The notes under the pieces are model-generated. The model had not been told where the DNA came from. It searched no databases and worked only from the letters and a program-made list of their open reading frames with translations. A stretch of 64,000 nucleotides of DNA from Orobanche coerulescens (Eukaryota > Streptophyta > Magnoliopsida > Lamiales > Orobanchaceae), in NCBI GenBank assembly GCA_033398695.1, contig CM065809.1, positions 85,727,644-85,791,643 of the forward strand, read 5' to 3'. Below are positions 10,791 to 23,473 of the stretch, one piece after another. The position numbers were made by a program, and so were the translations under genes. The stretch's first letter is position 1. Each line of letters starts with the position of its first letter.

Positions 10791-11689
10791 CACTGCCAGA
10801 TGCAGCGATGTGGTGGCGGAAGACCTGGTGGTGGTCGGCGATTTAGCAACGACGACCTACGGTGGATAACTCGCGGGCGGAAGTTCGATTTTTGTCAGGT
10901 AAGTTCGATTTGGGTTCAGGCTCGGTGATTATGAGGTTTCTATTTCTGGCCATGAAGTTCAGCCACGGATTTTAATTTGGGATGGTTTCTTGGTGTTTCA
11001 TGTCAAGCTGTTGGGTGAAGAGTTTGGGCTCGATTTCGAGCCTCTGAATAAGGTTCTGGCTTGCGGATGAAATTCGTGGGTTCGGGATTATTGGTGTTTG
11101 ATTTTTGAAGCTTCAGGGTTAAAATCAAAAGGAGTTTCTTGGTTTGGGGTTTCTGTATGAGATTTGAGGCTTATACGGTGTTTGACCGGGATGCGGCTGG
11201 TGAATCACCACTATTTGTGAACTGATTCTGTGAAGTAGAGGGTAAGTTCGAATCCAGTTGAAGTGTGTTTTTATTTTGGGAAATCAGATCTGATTTACAT
11301 GTCGTGGTTGAAATTTGGGTTCTGATGGATTATAGTTGGAGAGTAAAGAGATGAGACTTTGCAGAAAAGCTCGAATTGTTGCTGGATGATCGACAACAAC
11401 AGTAATAGAGAGTAATTGTAGAAAGATGTTTACCTCTGGAGAAACTGATGAGTTTGAAGAAGGTGAGAGAGGAAGCAGATGATTTGCAACTCCCGTGAAC
11501 AATTTTGTCTTGCTGTGAACTTTTTGTGTAGTGTATAGGAGAATTATTTTTTGGGTAATAAATTGTAGTTATAGGTAAGTGTTTTAGTTGAATTTGGATT
11601 GTATATTGATATATTTCAAGAATTTTTGATGAATTGAGGAACTGTGATGAGAGGAACGATAGACTATAATGGAGTTCTTAATTATGGTT

Positions 11690-11935
11690 AATTTAGTTTA
11701 ATCACGATTAGTTTAATTATACACAAGATTAAATATAATTGATACATTAATTATAATAGTAATAATAATAAATGTAAAAATAATAAGTTGGTAATAATGA
11801 TAATAATATCGGAAAATGATAAAGATAATAATAATAATAATATTAGTACTATTAAAAATAGTAATAATAATATTATTAATAATTTTAATAATAGCGATAG
11901 TAATATTAATAAAATATTTTGGGTAACAATTAATA
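11690..11935. repeat. AAT/ATT-rich low-complexity tract
   Basis: taataataa-type repeats interrupted by single substitutions, inside S1 near its 3' end. Confidence 0.7.
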
Positions 11936-12163
11936 TTGTTTAAAATTGCCGCCTAGAAATGACGAGATGAAATGATGAATTAAAATGAGAAATGAAACGA
12001 AATGGATCACATGACTTGTCATGTATAGTAATGGTATAAATGAATTTGCATGATCATGAGAAAGAAATGGATTAAATGACAAAATTATCCGGGCATTGAT
12101 TTAATAAAATTGAACATATTTTCTATCTCATAATAAATGTATATGCGAAATCGGGGTGTTACA

Positions 12164-13508
12164 CAATTAGTAGAGGAAGAAGGTGCTCCATCTCTTCCCT
12201 CCAGTTCTGGGTGGAAATTCCAGACAGACCTCCATATATGTCACCTTCTAGAGTTGATGAGGATATGGATGAAACACTTGATCCTGCAAATGTAATACCT
12301 TTACATAGAGGATCTGTATGTTTCTCAAAATATAGATTGAAGATTGTTGTTGTGCGGTATCATTTGAAAAACAAATCTGACTATCGTACTCTGAAATCTG
12401 ATAAAAACTGCTATTCTACCGCTTGTACAAACGAAGCATGTAATTTTTTATTGAGCGTCTCGGGGAGTGGTGGATTTTGGAGAGAGCACTCATTGAACGA
12501 ACATACCTGCCATTTTAACCCAAATCACAAGGCACATAAGCACTTGCCTTCTAAGATGTTAGTTAATTATATGTCCAACAAACTGTTGGTTGATGGTCAG
12601 ATTATGACTTCGAAACTAGTGATGGCTCAACTTAAGAAGGAACATTATTTTAAAGTCCATTATGGCATGGCATTGAGCATTCGCAACCATGCTATCTCGG
12701 TGATATATGGAGACCATCAAGATTCTTTCAGAATGATCCCTTCGTACTTGCATATATTGGAGGTGATGAATCTAGGTACAATAACTGATTACGTGGTTGA
12801 TGCTAATACTGGAAAATTCAAATACATGTTCTTTGCTTTTGGGGCTTCTATATCTAGATTTCGTTATGTCATTGTTGTTGATGGAACACACCTTAAGGAT
12901 AAGTATCGAGGAGTATTGTTTGTTGTTGTTACAAAAGATGGTAACAGTCATATTTTCCCACTTGTTTTTGGGATTGGCGACATCAGGTGCGAAGAGTCGT
13001 GGAAGTTTTTCATGTACAAAATGAAAGAAGCCTTTGATTCTCCATGGAACATCTTGATTATGGACACAAATCCATAGCAAATGCTATAGAAGAGGATATG
13101 TTGTTACCATATTCAGAAGAATTCAGCTAAGTATGGTCAACATGTGGTGGCAATTTTCAATACTGGAGCTTATAACTATCGTATTGAGGACTATAATAGG
13201 CATATGAAAAGTTTAGAAATAGCATATCCAGCTGCAGCTGCCCACCTAAAAGAAGTTATTGGTGAAACTAGATGGGCTTTTGTGAAGTACCCAGTCCGAC
13301 GATTTGAGGTTATGAACTCAAATGTCATGGAAATATGAACAACCGTATTCTATGAGCCACAAGGCTGTCCATTTCCTCACTCATCGCGTTTTATCGAATC
13401 GTGGTAGAAGAATGGACATCTGAGCGACATAAAAATGAGAACGAGTGCCCTGGACCTCTAACGAATCATGCTTACGAGACATTGATGAAGGCGGTTGGAG
13501 TTAGATCT
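12164..13508 (+). pseudogene. MULE transposase, DNA-binding and catalytic segment
   Basis: The frame 12211-13077 (288 residues) has a MuDR-type DNA-binding domain at residues 30-105 (CFSKYRLKIVVVRYHLKNKS, then CNFLL, HTCHFNPNHKAH). The MULE catalytic domain follows at about 190-285: VVDGTHLKDKYRG supplies the first catalytic Asp (D224), with HIFPLVFGIGDIRCEESWKFF after it. Near 13075 a small deletion turns the expected NPSIANAIEE into a stop. Another frame resumes with YHIQKNSAKYGQHVVA, VIGETRWAFVKYPVRRFEVM, then a stop at 13336. After that come remnants of SRFIESW and GPLTNHAYETLMKAVGVRS. S2 is inserted at 13509. Confidence 0.88.
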
Positions 13509-15419
13509 TGTAATATCCGTAACTTTCCATTTTTAGCAGTTTCCATTTTTGGTGTATGTCTATTTTTATCGACTCTCTTGTAACCATTTCGACATTTTGA
13601 ATCTACTTTATTCTTGGAGTTTTTCCATTTGGACGAGTTTTGGTGATGTTTTCACGCGATTTCATTTTTTGATATGTTTTGCTGTATGAACGTTCGATTC
13701 TCGTAAAACTCGTTCGTTTCCATTGTTTCTTGGTTTGTACAAGTTCGTATGATTGAGTTGGTCGCGTTGAGACTTTCGGTTTGCAAATCCGACGTCGTAT
13801 CGTGATTTTCGGGCACTTGGGCTATTTTCGTAATTTCCTATAAGTTTAGGGAATTTCATATTCGTTGTCGTATTTCGGATTCCCGGGTAGTCGGATTGAT
13901 GTTTTCTTGTGATGGTTAGACTCGTCATCGAATATTCTTCGTAGTCGTATTTTTGGTTCGATAGCAGGTCCGGGTTTGGGTCGTCTGAATCGTTTGACAA
14001 GAAATGCTTGTCGATAGGTGTTACGGCCGTAACACCCAGAGGTTACTGCCGTAAGTTGGCCATGTTACGGCCATGTGACCCTGCTTTAAAGCAATGCGAG
14101 GTCAACACCTCATTTTCTATCTCTTTTCTTTCGTTTTCTTCTCGGGGCGACTCCAGAGGCGATTTCCTTCAGTTTTGATCCGAGAATTCTTCGTGTTCCA
14201 TCACCGTAGAATCGTATTAGCATATCACCATCAGCATAATCATCCTCCATCGTCCGAATCCGAGGTATTTTCTTCAGAAACCCTAACTTGTCTAATTTGG
14301 GGGTTTTTCGGGATTCTAGGGATTAGTTCCGAATTATTCAATTATGTTATGATATTCCTTACCGATTGTGGTTATTGGGTGATTCCAAATCCATTTTACT
14401 TGATTTTAATTCGTGAATTATCAATACGGGGAGATTTTGCGTAAACCCTCGCCCGTATCGATTGAACGTCTATTTTCGTGAATTGTAATCGGGGTTATGG
14501 GAGTATTCCTTTCGATTTTTGATGTCCGTTGGGACTGAGTTATGTTAATTCTTCGTTAGGAACCGTCGTCTTCCACTCGGATCATCCGTAGTCGTTTTTC
14601 ACTTCCGACTCTTCGAAGATGTCACAAAGGCAAGTACTTTACATTTGTTTACATGTTCTAGTATTTGAATTATGGCTGTATCGTTGTTGTTGTGGATGGA
14701 TATGTGTATGTTCACATAGGGACGGTCCGACGGGGCCTCTAGGGATACGTATTGCCGTGTGTGTGCGTATCACGAACTGTGGTTAACCACCCAGGGATGT
14801 CCGACGGGGCTCTGCGGGGTACGGTGATCGTGAGTCTCGTACCAATGTTAACTTTGAATTATAATTGTTGGAGATAATGTGTTTCGTGATTGTACATCGT
14901 AAATATTCCGGAATATAAAACGTTTTCTAAAATGACTTTTGGTGCATATATTCATCTGATTAGAATGTAGTTCAAATGGATTGTACTTGCACTAGCAGTT
15001 GTCGCTAACCCCTTAAATGGGGGAAATACTTTTTGTATTTCAGGTATTGATCGTGGGGACAAGCGAGCACCCGAGCCGTATGAGGATGATGGGCAAGCAT
15101 GATATTGTCCAGTAGTTGATTATTGGTGTTCTGTCTGTCAGTTATTATTGATGTCTGATTTTGGGATTTCTGTAATATAAAATTGGTTTAAGTACTCGAG
15201 TACTTCCTGTTTGAAATTGTTAATGTTGTGTTCCCATTTTGGGAAATGGATTTGATGTCAGATTTTATTTGTCGGTTTGTAGTCTTTTATTTGAATTGTC
15301 GTTTTATTGATGATTGCTTGTCGTTGTCGAATGTCGTGTTTGGTACGTTAGCCTGGTGGATTCCATAGTGTGGGGTCCACGACGCTGTAATATGCCCTGA
15401 ATATCTTGGGGGTGTTACA
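13509..15419 (+). mobile_element. S2: Ty3/gypsy-type solo LTR (1.91 kb)
   Basis: TGTAATATCC...GGGGGTGTTACA ends, shared with the Tek elements at 34-60 kb. The last 60 bp (ctgtaatatgccctgaatat and so on) match the Tek4 scrap at 55899-55960 on the other strand. Target duplication gatct (13504-13508) / aatct (15420-15424), one mismatch. The MULE reading resumes directly after it. No internal region is present, consistent with LTR-LTR recombination. Confidence 0.85.
14018..14091 (+). promoter_or_regulatory. S2 palindrome array and TATA-like box
   Basis: Three motif cores start at 14024 (ttacggccgtaa, within a perfect 20-bp palindrome 14018-14037), 14046 (ttactgccgtaa) and 14068 (ttacggccatg), spaced 22 and 22 bp. 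A TATA-like ctttaaag follows at 14084-14091. The layout matches the arrays in the other LTRs of this window. Confidence 0.6.
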
Positions 15420-15512
15420 AATCTAACATGAATGTTCAATTATTTAGGTATGGGGTGTTCAAGGTGACCTCTAACTGATTATATTATGTTGTGGACTTGA
15501 CAGAGCAAAAAT
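15420..15512 (+). pseudogene. MULE transposase, short segment between S2 and copiaB
   Basis: About 90 bp reading NMNVQLFRYGVFKVTSN, stop, LYYVVDLTEQK: the region just before the SWIM finger in plant MULE proteins. The reading continues at 31694 after copiaB. The stop falls where an Arg is usual. Confidence 0.8.
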
Positions 15513-16975
15513 TGTTAGGGATATGCCCTTAAATACCACTCAGAGGATGTATGAGAGAGGGAATTGTACTTCTTATTATATAAATTCTTATCAGAAGACA
15601 ATTATTTATTTCTTTATTTACTGGTAGTCACTAGTATTCATGACTCGTAAATATATATAGAGAAACTAGTCCATTTATTCGAGAGGAAACATTCCACTCC
15701 TTATTGGACAAGGGAATCGGCACTTGAAAGGTTTATGGCTCAAATACTTAATCGTTCGCAAGTCGGTGAAACTTGATTGGGAGTTAAGTTTATATGAAGA
15801 CTTGTATGACGTGTTCTTTGACTTGGAGAGCGCCTGTCATCACTAATGGTTAGTGGGAGCATACATTGTAGGTATGTTAATGGGATTAGTACACTCGAAC
15901 TGAGTCACCCTCGATTCGTCACACAAATTTCACTCCTGGACAATCAATACAGAATCGAATGGTTGTGATAGGTATTCGTGAACCTTTGACTTGAGTATTT
16001 AGTAGGGATGTCTTGTGACGTTAATATTTTCACTAGAGTAATTCGACCTGGAAATCCGTAAGGTGGGGGTCAGCCTAGACATGCATCTTGATAGGCAAGT
16101 AGCAGGTTCTATTGAATTCTAAGATAGGATTCGTTCTCTTATAAGTGAACAGGTATATGTCCTATGCGGTTATTGGCAGATGAGATCATAAGTCTTTGAT
16201 CAAAGCATTGGAGCTAGTTGTATCGGATACATGAGAGCTCGTGATCTCGATTTGCATTAACTCAAGCATATCATCAAGTACAGATAGGGTTTGACTGACT
16301 GTGACCCTATAACTTGATCGGGGCATATGAAAGAAGGGTTTATACGTATATCGGTATTCACGATAAAATGGTTCTTGAATGATCCATGTCATTCGTTCTC
16401 AGTAAGGTTACAGTGTAGGCTGCCAGGCTAGCTAGGTAGTGCTATAACTCTTTGGTTCCTTCTATTGCTTACTAAGACGGACTTATCGAACCGCGCATTA
16501 GGGAGACGTCGGATAAATTTGAGCTTATTCTCTCTCAATGATTTTTTGGACATTGAATGCCTAATTTAATTTATTGGATAAATTAAATCAATTTGCTGAA
16601 TTAAATAAATTAATGGGTAATTAATTTAATTCATAAATAAATTATTTCTTGGAGAAATAATATTTTAATATAGTTAATTAATTAGATTAATTAATTGTAT
16701 TAAATTAGTTTGAGACGTACCGAGGTGTATATATATGACTAGACACACGACAGTCCATTTCACGGACCGAAACGAACTAACTCCTTCATTATTCCATATA
16801 GCCCCCCATTAGTTATCATAATATTTTGGTTTTTTGTTAGTTATGATAAGATAATGTGGGGAAGAGAATTATACACTTGGTGTATAATTAAAAGAATAGC
16901 TTTTGTAACTTAGTGAGAGACTTTGGAGATAAAAAGCACTTCATCATTCCTACATTTAAGATACCTCACAACAGC

Positions 16976-17097
<122 letters not shown>

Positions 17098-17203
17098 TGT
17101 TTATTTTGTTTCTTCATCATTTTCTTTGAGAATTGAAGAGAAAAATTGAGAGAAAAGTATATTTGTACACTTAGAGTGTTATAAATAATCTTAATAAGCT
17201 CCT

Positions 17204-17205
<2 letters not shown>

Positions 17206-17246
<41 letters not shown>
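17206..17246. repeat. (TA)20 microsatellite in copiaB 5' LTR
   Basis: An uninterrupted TA run that is reduced to tatatat at the matching place in the 3' LTR (about 31397-31404). Confidence 0.95.
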
Positions 17247-17248
<2 letters not shown>

Positions 17249-17555
17249 CTAGCCGTATTCTTAGAGAATAAATATATATAAATTTTTCCGGTCATCTTCC
17301 GACACGTGACTAATGGAGGCACAATATTTTTGGTACTCAGGAATTTTTCGAGAAGGCTTGCAAAATTCGATTTGTGGCAATACCATTGACCAATATTTAA
17401 TCAAAGGACTCTTGCAAGAAGGTATATTTTTAATTACTTTACTTTTGTTAATTTATATTCGTATATACGTTGCTTGATCGGTCCTCTTTAGAGATTCAGT
17501 TTAGTTATTGTTTTTATTTCCGTTGCGCCTTCGATTTAGGCAACAAATCTCAACA

Positions 17556-17570
17556 GTGATATCGGAGTGA
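17556..17570 (+). promoter_or_regulatory. copiaB primer-binding site
   Basis: gTGATATCGGAGtga directly after the LTR resembles the complement of the initiator tRNA-Met 3' end (TGGTATCAGAGC), with two mismatches. Confidence 0.75.
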
Positions 17571-19205
17571 GGTCTTGCGATCATATATACGATATTTAGC
17601 ATTTGGAATGCTTGATTAAATATTTTGTGATTGGAATCACAACTGTTTAGTTCGTTGATGTTTAATTGTTCGTCGAAAATTTACTTTTCATGATTTTATG
17701 TTACTTGGTACTTTATTTTGAGAAAATTAATTAATGTAAGATATTTAAAATCGTTCTAATCATACGAACGAATTAAAATTACCGTGTTTGTGAATTAATT
17801 AGATTAATTATATTAAATAGTTAATTTTATATTGGTTAATATATTGAATTAATCATTTATTTTATGTTTCGATAAATTAATTTTTGTCAATTTAAATTGG
17901 ATTTAATTTGACTAAAATAAAATACTTGGTACTTTATTTTGAGGAAATTAATTAATCATTCGAATCATACAAACGAATTAAAATTACTGTGTTTGTGAAT
18001 TAATTGGATTAATTCTATTAAATAGTTAATTTTATATTGGTTAATATATTAAATTAATTATTTAATATAAAATCTATTTATTTAGTATTTATTGGATGAA
18101 TGCTTGTGAATAGTGATGTAGTTCATGGATCTAGTTTTGAATCGTTTGTTTTATTCGATTGGGTTGTAAAGTCCGTTTTGAGCCTATTTATTTTGCTAGA
18201 AAATTTTTTATGATAGGATGCGATTTTTCAATGTAAAATTTATATGTAACGATGAAGACCGGAGGAAGACTCGTTCGAGAAGATGATTCAATACTCAATA
18301 CATGTAATTAGATTATGATGTTTTTTTGTTCTAGGAACAGTCCATGAACTGCATGTTGGTAGCAACTAGGTTGTGAATATTTATTCACATGGTATGAATG
18401 CCCACAAACACGCTTAAATTAATTAATTTGCAAAGTGTAACATTAATCGCGGAAATTATCCCACGAAAAAATATTAAGTTTAAAAGGTTTCAACTTCTTT
18501 CTTCCCTCCATCGAACTCTCGAAAAATTGTAATCCAAATCGGATGTGCTACCGAGTTATCAGGGTAGTCGTTCGGGGAGGGTCGATAATTTTTGGGAGTG
18601 CATTGGATGCCTCCGGTTGGAGCAAATTTTATCCCTAGAAACCTGTTCAATTGCCAGATAAGATTCAATTGTGAAACTGATCAGCATCGATGGTATAAAC
18701 TTAACTTGTTTACGAACTATAGAAACCGTATATGTTGAGGGGAGTGAACAAGGGGGAAAAAGAAGATCGAATCATCCATTAGATGGGTTGGTGTTGGACA
18801 TCACTTCATAAAGATTAATAGACCAGAAATCTGTTTGATTGCCCTCTATTAAAATTTATAAAGAACTCGATCACCACTGAAGTATAGCGACAAATACTTC
18901 CAGATTTCACAAGGGAGTGTGTTATTCCGATAAAAATAGTGGGAGCTACGTTAGATGAATAGAAAAGTCCTTAATGCTAAACTCAGACCATAGTCAAACG
19001 GGTCACTAATCTGTGATACTTAATGTAGATAAACAAAATATCAACTCTCAAAATTATAATGAACCCACTTGCAATTCTACTCGAGAAGAACATTTTAACC
19101 AGACCAAACTTTGTGGACTGGCTCCACGATCTGATGATTGCCCTTAGTATGGAGGTGCTAGGATACATCTTATAGGCGGACATTCCAGCGGCTCCTGTGC
19201 GGAAT
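17571..19205 (+). other. copiaB 5' leader with a 220-bp direct duplication
   Basis: AT-rich leader before gag. Two similar copies of a stretch beginning acttggtactttattttgag (about 17703 and 17925) both continue through cgaattaaaattac, then gtgaattaatt, then ttatattggttaatatatt. The copies are about 220 bp apart. No coding sequence is recognised. Confidence 0.6.
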
Positions 19206-19862
19206 AGGGCCATTCAGGAAGATGTTGAAATCTACAAAAAAGTTGGTTAAAAATGACATTAGAGTCTGTGTCTATATGATGGGCTCTATGTCTAATGAGC
19301 TTCAGAGAGCTCATGAGAAAATGACTTCTGCTAGGTAGATCTTATCTCACTTAATCGAGCTTTATGGTGAGCACAGTCGAACAGCTAGATATGAGATATT
19401 TAAGCAGCTCTTCGGTGTCAGGATGAAGGAAGGTGAGAAAGTCGGGAACCACGTCCTCAAAATAATCTCTATGATCGAGAGATTGGAGGCTCTTGATTTT
19501 TGGATGCATGCTTCTCTCCAAACTGACCTTATCCTGAAATCTCTTCGTGATTCCGTCTCTTAGTTTGTTATGAACTTCAACTACAATGAAACTGCTTGCA
19601 ATTTAGCAGGATTGATGAACAAACTTGTAACCGCTCAGTCTCAGATGAAGACTCTGCAGGTGAAGGAGTCTGCCCTTGTGATTTCTTCTGGATTGGAGGT
19701 CCAAGAATAAGAAGAAAAAGACCAAGAAGCAGATGGGCTCACAAGGTAAGGCTTTTAAGGGTAAGGGCAAGGCCCCGATGGTTTCTAAGAGAAAAAAGGT
19801 GAAGACAGACGCATGTCTCAAATGCGATGAGCTGGCCACTGGGTAAGAGACTGTCCGATCCT
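19206..19862 (+). pseudogene. copiaB gag
   Basis: The best frame gives VYMMGSMSNELQRAHEKM, then LIELYGEHSRTARYEIFKQL, then VGNHVLKIISMIERLEALDF, then LAGLMNKLVTAQSQMK. That is a well-known plant copia gag pattern (UBN2-type capsid). It is followed by a Lys-rich linker and a zinc knuckle near 19813-19862, where CLKCDE and GHWVRDCP lie in different frames: a frameshift splits the knuckle. Stops lie near 19340 and 19561. The start codon is lost or unclear. Confidence 0.82.
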
Positions 19863-19894
19863 TCATGGGGATTCAGGTATGGAGGTTTTAGTTT

Positions 19895-20651
19895 TTGGAA
19901 ATGAATTATTTTGCTACCATATTTTGTACTTCTTGGATAATGGATTCATGTGTTAGTTCTCATATTTATATCATGAATCAGGATCTGGAACAAAGTAGGA
20001 AGCTTAGAGCTAGGAAAGTGATGGTTAATGTCGGAAGCGCACATAGTGTCACACAAACTGATATAGGATCACTTCTTTTGGATTTGAAACCCGGCTTGAT
20101 GTACTTGTTTTGCCCAAGGGGCATAAAAATATTGTATCTATTCCGGTCATGGATCGGAAAGGCTTTTCATTTTTTATTGGTATTAGTACTTGCAAAATTT
20201 ATATTGGAAATAAATTAGTAGGCACTACTACATTGATAAATGGACTGTTTCATCTAAACCTAAGTAACAAATTCATTGTGAACACTATGACTAGAAATCG
20301 TGGTAAGGATGAAACTAATCAAGCTTTGAAATGACATCTTAAACTTGGTCATATTGTCAGACCAAGGTTTACAAAATGAAAAAAGATGGACTTTTTGGCC
20401 TATTTGGATTAGATCCCTTTCCAACTTGTGAATATTGCCTTAATGGCAAAATGACTAAGCCCCTTTCACAGGGACTTTTGAAAGAGCCACTGATAAACTT
20501 GGTTAGTCCATACCGATGTGTGTGGTGATTTAGAAGCAACATGTGACGAATATTAGTATTTCATTACATTCACGGATGATCATACTGGGTATGGTTATGT
20601 GTACTTAATGAAACATAAATCCAAGGCCTTTGAGAAATTCCAGGAATTTAA
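19895..20651 (+). pseudogene. copiaB pol part 1: protease to integrase core start
   Basis: SWIMDSCVSSHI near 19935 is the protease active-site region, where the usual DSG(A/T) is DSC. LPKGHKNIVSIPVMDRKGFS and later GAG-pre-integrase residues (about 20110-20460) follow in shifted frames. The integrase begins VHTDVCGDLEA (first catalytic Asp) and continues YFITFTDDHTGYGYVYLMKH. It is interrupted at 20652 by a SIRE-type solo LTR. Several in-frame stops. Confidence 0.82.
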
Positions 20652-21807
20652 TGTTAGAACATTTTATTCCACACATTCAATTTAGAGGTTTTGATGCTAA
20701 GTTGCTAAACAAAGAAAAATAACAATTAATCAACAAAAAGTCGAAGACGCACGAGAATGACATAAAAGAAGTAAATCTTACTGAAGCTAACTTACGCTAT
20801 AACCAAAGTATAAAGTACGCAACATATCAAGCCAGTGAGTACCGCATTCTGCATCGAAGCAGATAACGCATGCTAATACAAAGATTAGCGCACACAAGGA
20901 AGAAGGCATTACGTACGCTACACTGGGAACTTAACGTACGCTATGCAAGGTGTATTTCGAATTCAAATGAAATCAATCCATTGGATTGATTCTAGAAGGT
21001 CAAAAAGCATGCAACGTATCTATGTTAGTTAACATATGCTACAGAGATATGATAACGTATGCTAACAAAAGAGGCAGAAGATACTGGACTGTTTTGTGCA
21101 ACATATAACGAACGTAACATATTATGTTAACATACGTAGCTGGCCTAACGTACGCTATGGTGACATATAGTGTATGCTATGAAGGGGACAATCAGCAACG
21201 GCTAGTTTAGGCTTTGAATCCTATAAATACCACTTCATATGGTATTCACCATACAACAACTTCAAGAAAATCATATACACGTTTGATATTGTTATATTCA
21301 TTATTGTTGTTGTAATCGAGCTTGATTGATAAGAGTTCGAGCATTTAATCCACTCAACCAAACACGAGAGAAAAGAAAGGATTATAGATTTGATTCGGTG
21401 TTATTAGGAACGTGGATCCAGCATTGTTAGAATCATAATATAAATCTAAGTGAGGTTTTTCTAGTACCGATGGAAATCTAGAAAAGTTGATTCCTTATCC
21501 GATAGAAAAGGAAAACAGTTTAACTTGGACCAACATAAAGACAAGATTGTAATAGTTATCTTGGACCGATATAAGACAAGATTGTAATGATTTCACTCGG
21601 ACCGATAGAAGACAAGGCGTAAAGGTTTATCTTAAGCCTATAGAAAAAGATACGAAGAGAGGACGTAGGCACATTGCCGAACCTCTATATACCACTGTGT
21701 CATTTACATTCTGCACTTAATTGATTCCGCAATCACAAAAGAATTCTATATTCTTAACCGTACTATCTAACCCTCCTTCTAGTGGCGGTACCAAACCCAA
21801 CATTTAA
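20647..21807 (+). mobile_element. SIRE-type copia solo LTR with perfect 5-bp target duplication
   Basis: The LTR 20652-21802 (1151 bp) begins TGTTAGAACATTTTATTCC and ends CCAAACCCAACA. It is flanked by TTTAA at 20647-20651 and 21803-21807. The copiaB integrase reading resumes after it. The central and 3' parts match, in reverse complement, the SIRE-r LTR at 32398-33609 (shared ggaccgatagaagacaag and cgaagagaggacgtaggcac tracts). Confidence 0.93.
20785..21230 (+). promoter_or_regulatory. SIRE solo LTR palindrome array and TATA box
   Basis: Motif cores (first C of CGNNCG or its degenerate form) start at about 20791, 20814, 20867, 20889, 20912, 20935, 21015, 21033, 21056, 21109, 21131, 21149 and 21171. 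Spacings of 22-23 bp dominate. Typical copies are taacgtacgcta and taacgcatgcta. A TATA box ctataaatac follows at 21221-21230. Confidence 0.7.
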
Positions 21808-23473
21808 GGACCTATCCCAAAAGCAAATCGGTAATCATATCAAATCACTTCGGTGGGACTGAGGTGGCGAGTATATGAGTATAAAGTTTGATGAGTTCCT
21901 AAAAGAGCACAAAATAGTGTCACAACTTACACCTCCAAGAACTTCTCAGTTAAATTCTGTGTCGGAAAGAAGGAACCGAATCTTGTTGGACATGGTTCGT
22001 TCCATGCTTAGCTACACCGACTTACCGATTTACCTATAGGGTTATGCGCTCCTTACTGCTGCTTATATATTAAACAGATGTCCCTCCAGGTCTGTTCCTA
22101 AGACTCCACATGAGATGTGGGAGTTTAGGAAATCAAGTCTTAATCATATTAGGATTTGGGGATGTCCCGCCTATGTCAAGAAGACTAAGGTGTAGAAGTC
22201 GGAAGAAAGGTCCATGAAGGGGCATTTCATTAGATTCCTATATGGGAAGATGCGTTATCTATTCTACATACTCGAAGATAAAAATATCATTGTTGCTTTG
22301 CAAGTACACTTTCTGGAAGTTGAGTTCATTCAGGAAGGGGTAGCAGGTAGAAGTACTTCTTTGGAAATATAAAATAAAACTCCTCCGGAGACACCTGTAT
22401 AAGAAGTTGGAACCAAACCTTCTGAAACACAAGTGCAGCCACCTCGCAGGTCTAGTAAGGTGTCATTTACCCAAGAGTTATGGCTTTATGCACTTGGAGG
22501 AACTGGGTCTCCATGAGGTTCCATGTGATAGCCAAGAGACCGACCCCACAACCTATGACCAAGCAATGGTAGATGTAGACTCCGCAAAATGGCGGGAAGC
22601 TATGAAAGTTCAGATAGACTCGATGCATGTCAATCAGGTGTGGACTCTAGTAGACCGCCCCAAGGACATAGTGCCCATTGGGAACAAGTAGATCTATAAG
22701 AGAAAGACTGATGGGGATGGCAAGATTGACACCTATAAGGCCAGGCTTGTAGCAAGGTTATACCCAAAAAGAATGGATCGATTACCATGATACCTTCTCG
22801 CCCGTAGCTATGATCAAGTTTATTCGAATGATGCTTGCTATAGCTACCTACCATGATTATGAGATATGGCAGATGGACGTGAAGACAACTTTCCTTAATG
22901 GATTCTTCGAGAAGGAGATCTATATGGAGCAGCCTAAAGGCTTTGTGTCCGAGATCATTATCCATAAGGTGTGCAAGCTTCGGCGTTCTATTTATAGACT
23001 GAAGCAGGCTTCCTGTAGTTGGAACCTTTATTTTGACGAGGCTGTCAAAGAGTTTGACTTCGTGCAAAATGAAGAGGAATCTTATGTATACAAGAGGGTT
23101 GGTTGGAGCAAGATCGCATTCTTAGTACTATATGTAGATGACATTATACTAATATGAAACGATGTAGGAATGCTCAATTCTATCAAGGCTTGGATTTTGA
23201 GTAGGTTCTCCATGAAAGACTTGGGAGAAGCTACCTATATTCTTGGAATTCGGCTCTACTGGGATAGAGTGAAGAGAATGATCGGTCTTTTCTAAGCCCT
23301 CAATATAGATAAAATCTTAAAGCGGTTTAAGATGGATGAATCTAAAATAGGGTTCCTTCCGATCCGACATGGTATAAAACTCACCTCTAAGATGTGTCCT
23401 CGAAATGAGGAACAACGAAAGGAAATGAGTACTATACCATATGCTTCGGCCGTGGGTAGCCTTATGTATGATA
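21803..23473 (+). pseudogene. copiaB pol part 2: integrase to reverse transcriptase
   Basis: Continues GGEYMSIKFDEFLKEHKI (second catalytic Asp region) and VSERRNRILLDMVRSML (third catalytic Glu), then RCPSRSVPKTPHEMWEF. The RT starts with KWREAMKVQIDSMHVNQVWT and runs through FLNGFFEKEIYMEQPKGF, YRLKQAS and the catalytic LYVDDIILI at about 23125-23157. It continues to MKDLGEATYILGIRLYWDR and YASAVGSLMYDM. Stops replace residues at several places (for example before GGEY, after NK near 22690, after DDIILI). CopiaC is inserted at 23474, within the segment after the RT core. Confidence 0.9.

Larger units (their letters stand above)
9526..12163 (+). mobile_element. S1: solo-LTR-like insertion (2.64 kb)
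   Basis: Begins TGTAGCGACC and ends GGGGTGTTACA, the TG...CA ends seen in the gypsy-type LTRs elsewhere here. It interrupts the MULE gene between taatt (9521-9525) and caatt (12164-12168), a 5-bp target duplication with one mismatch. No gag or pol is present. It holds a 26-bp minisatellite, an AC-rich stretch and an AAT/ATT-rich tract. At 2.6 kb it is long for a solo LTR, so it could be a small non-autonomous element with unrecognised LTR boundaries. Confidence 0.65.

Noticed and set aside
12772..13080. Minus-strand frame opposite the MULE catalytic domain
   Set aside because: Shadow of the real plus-strand coding sequence.
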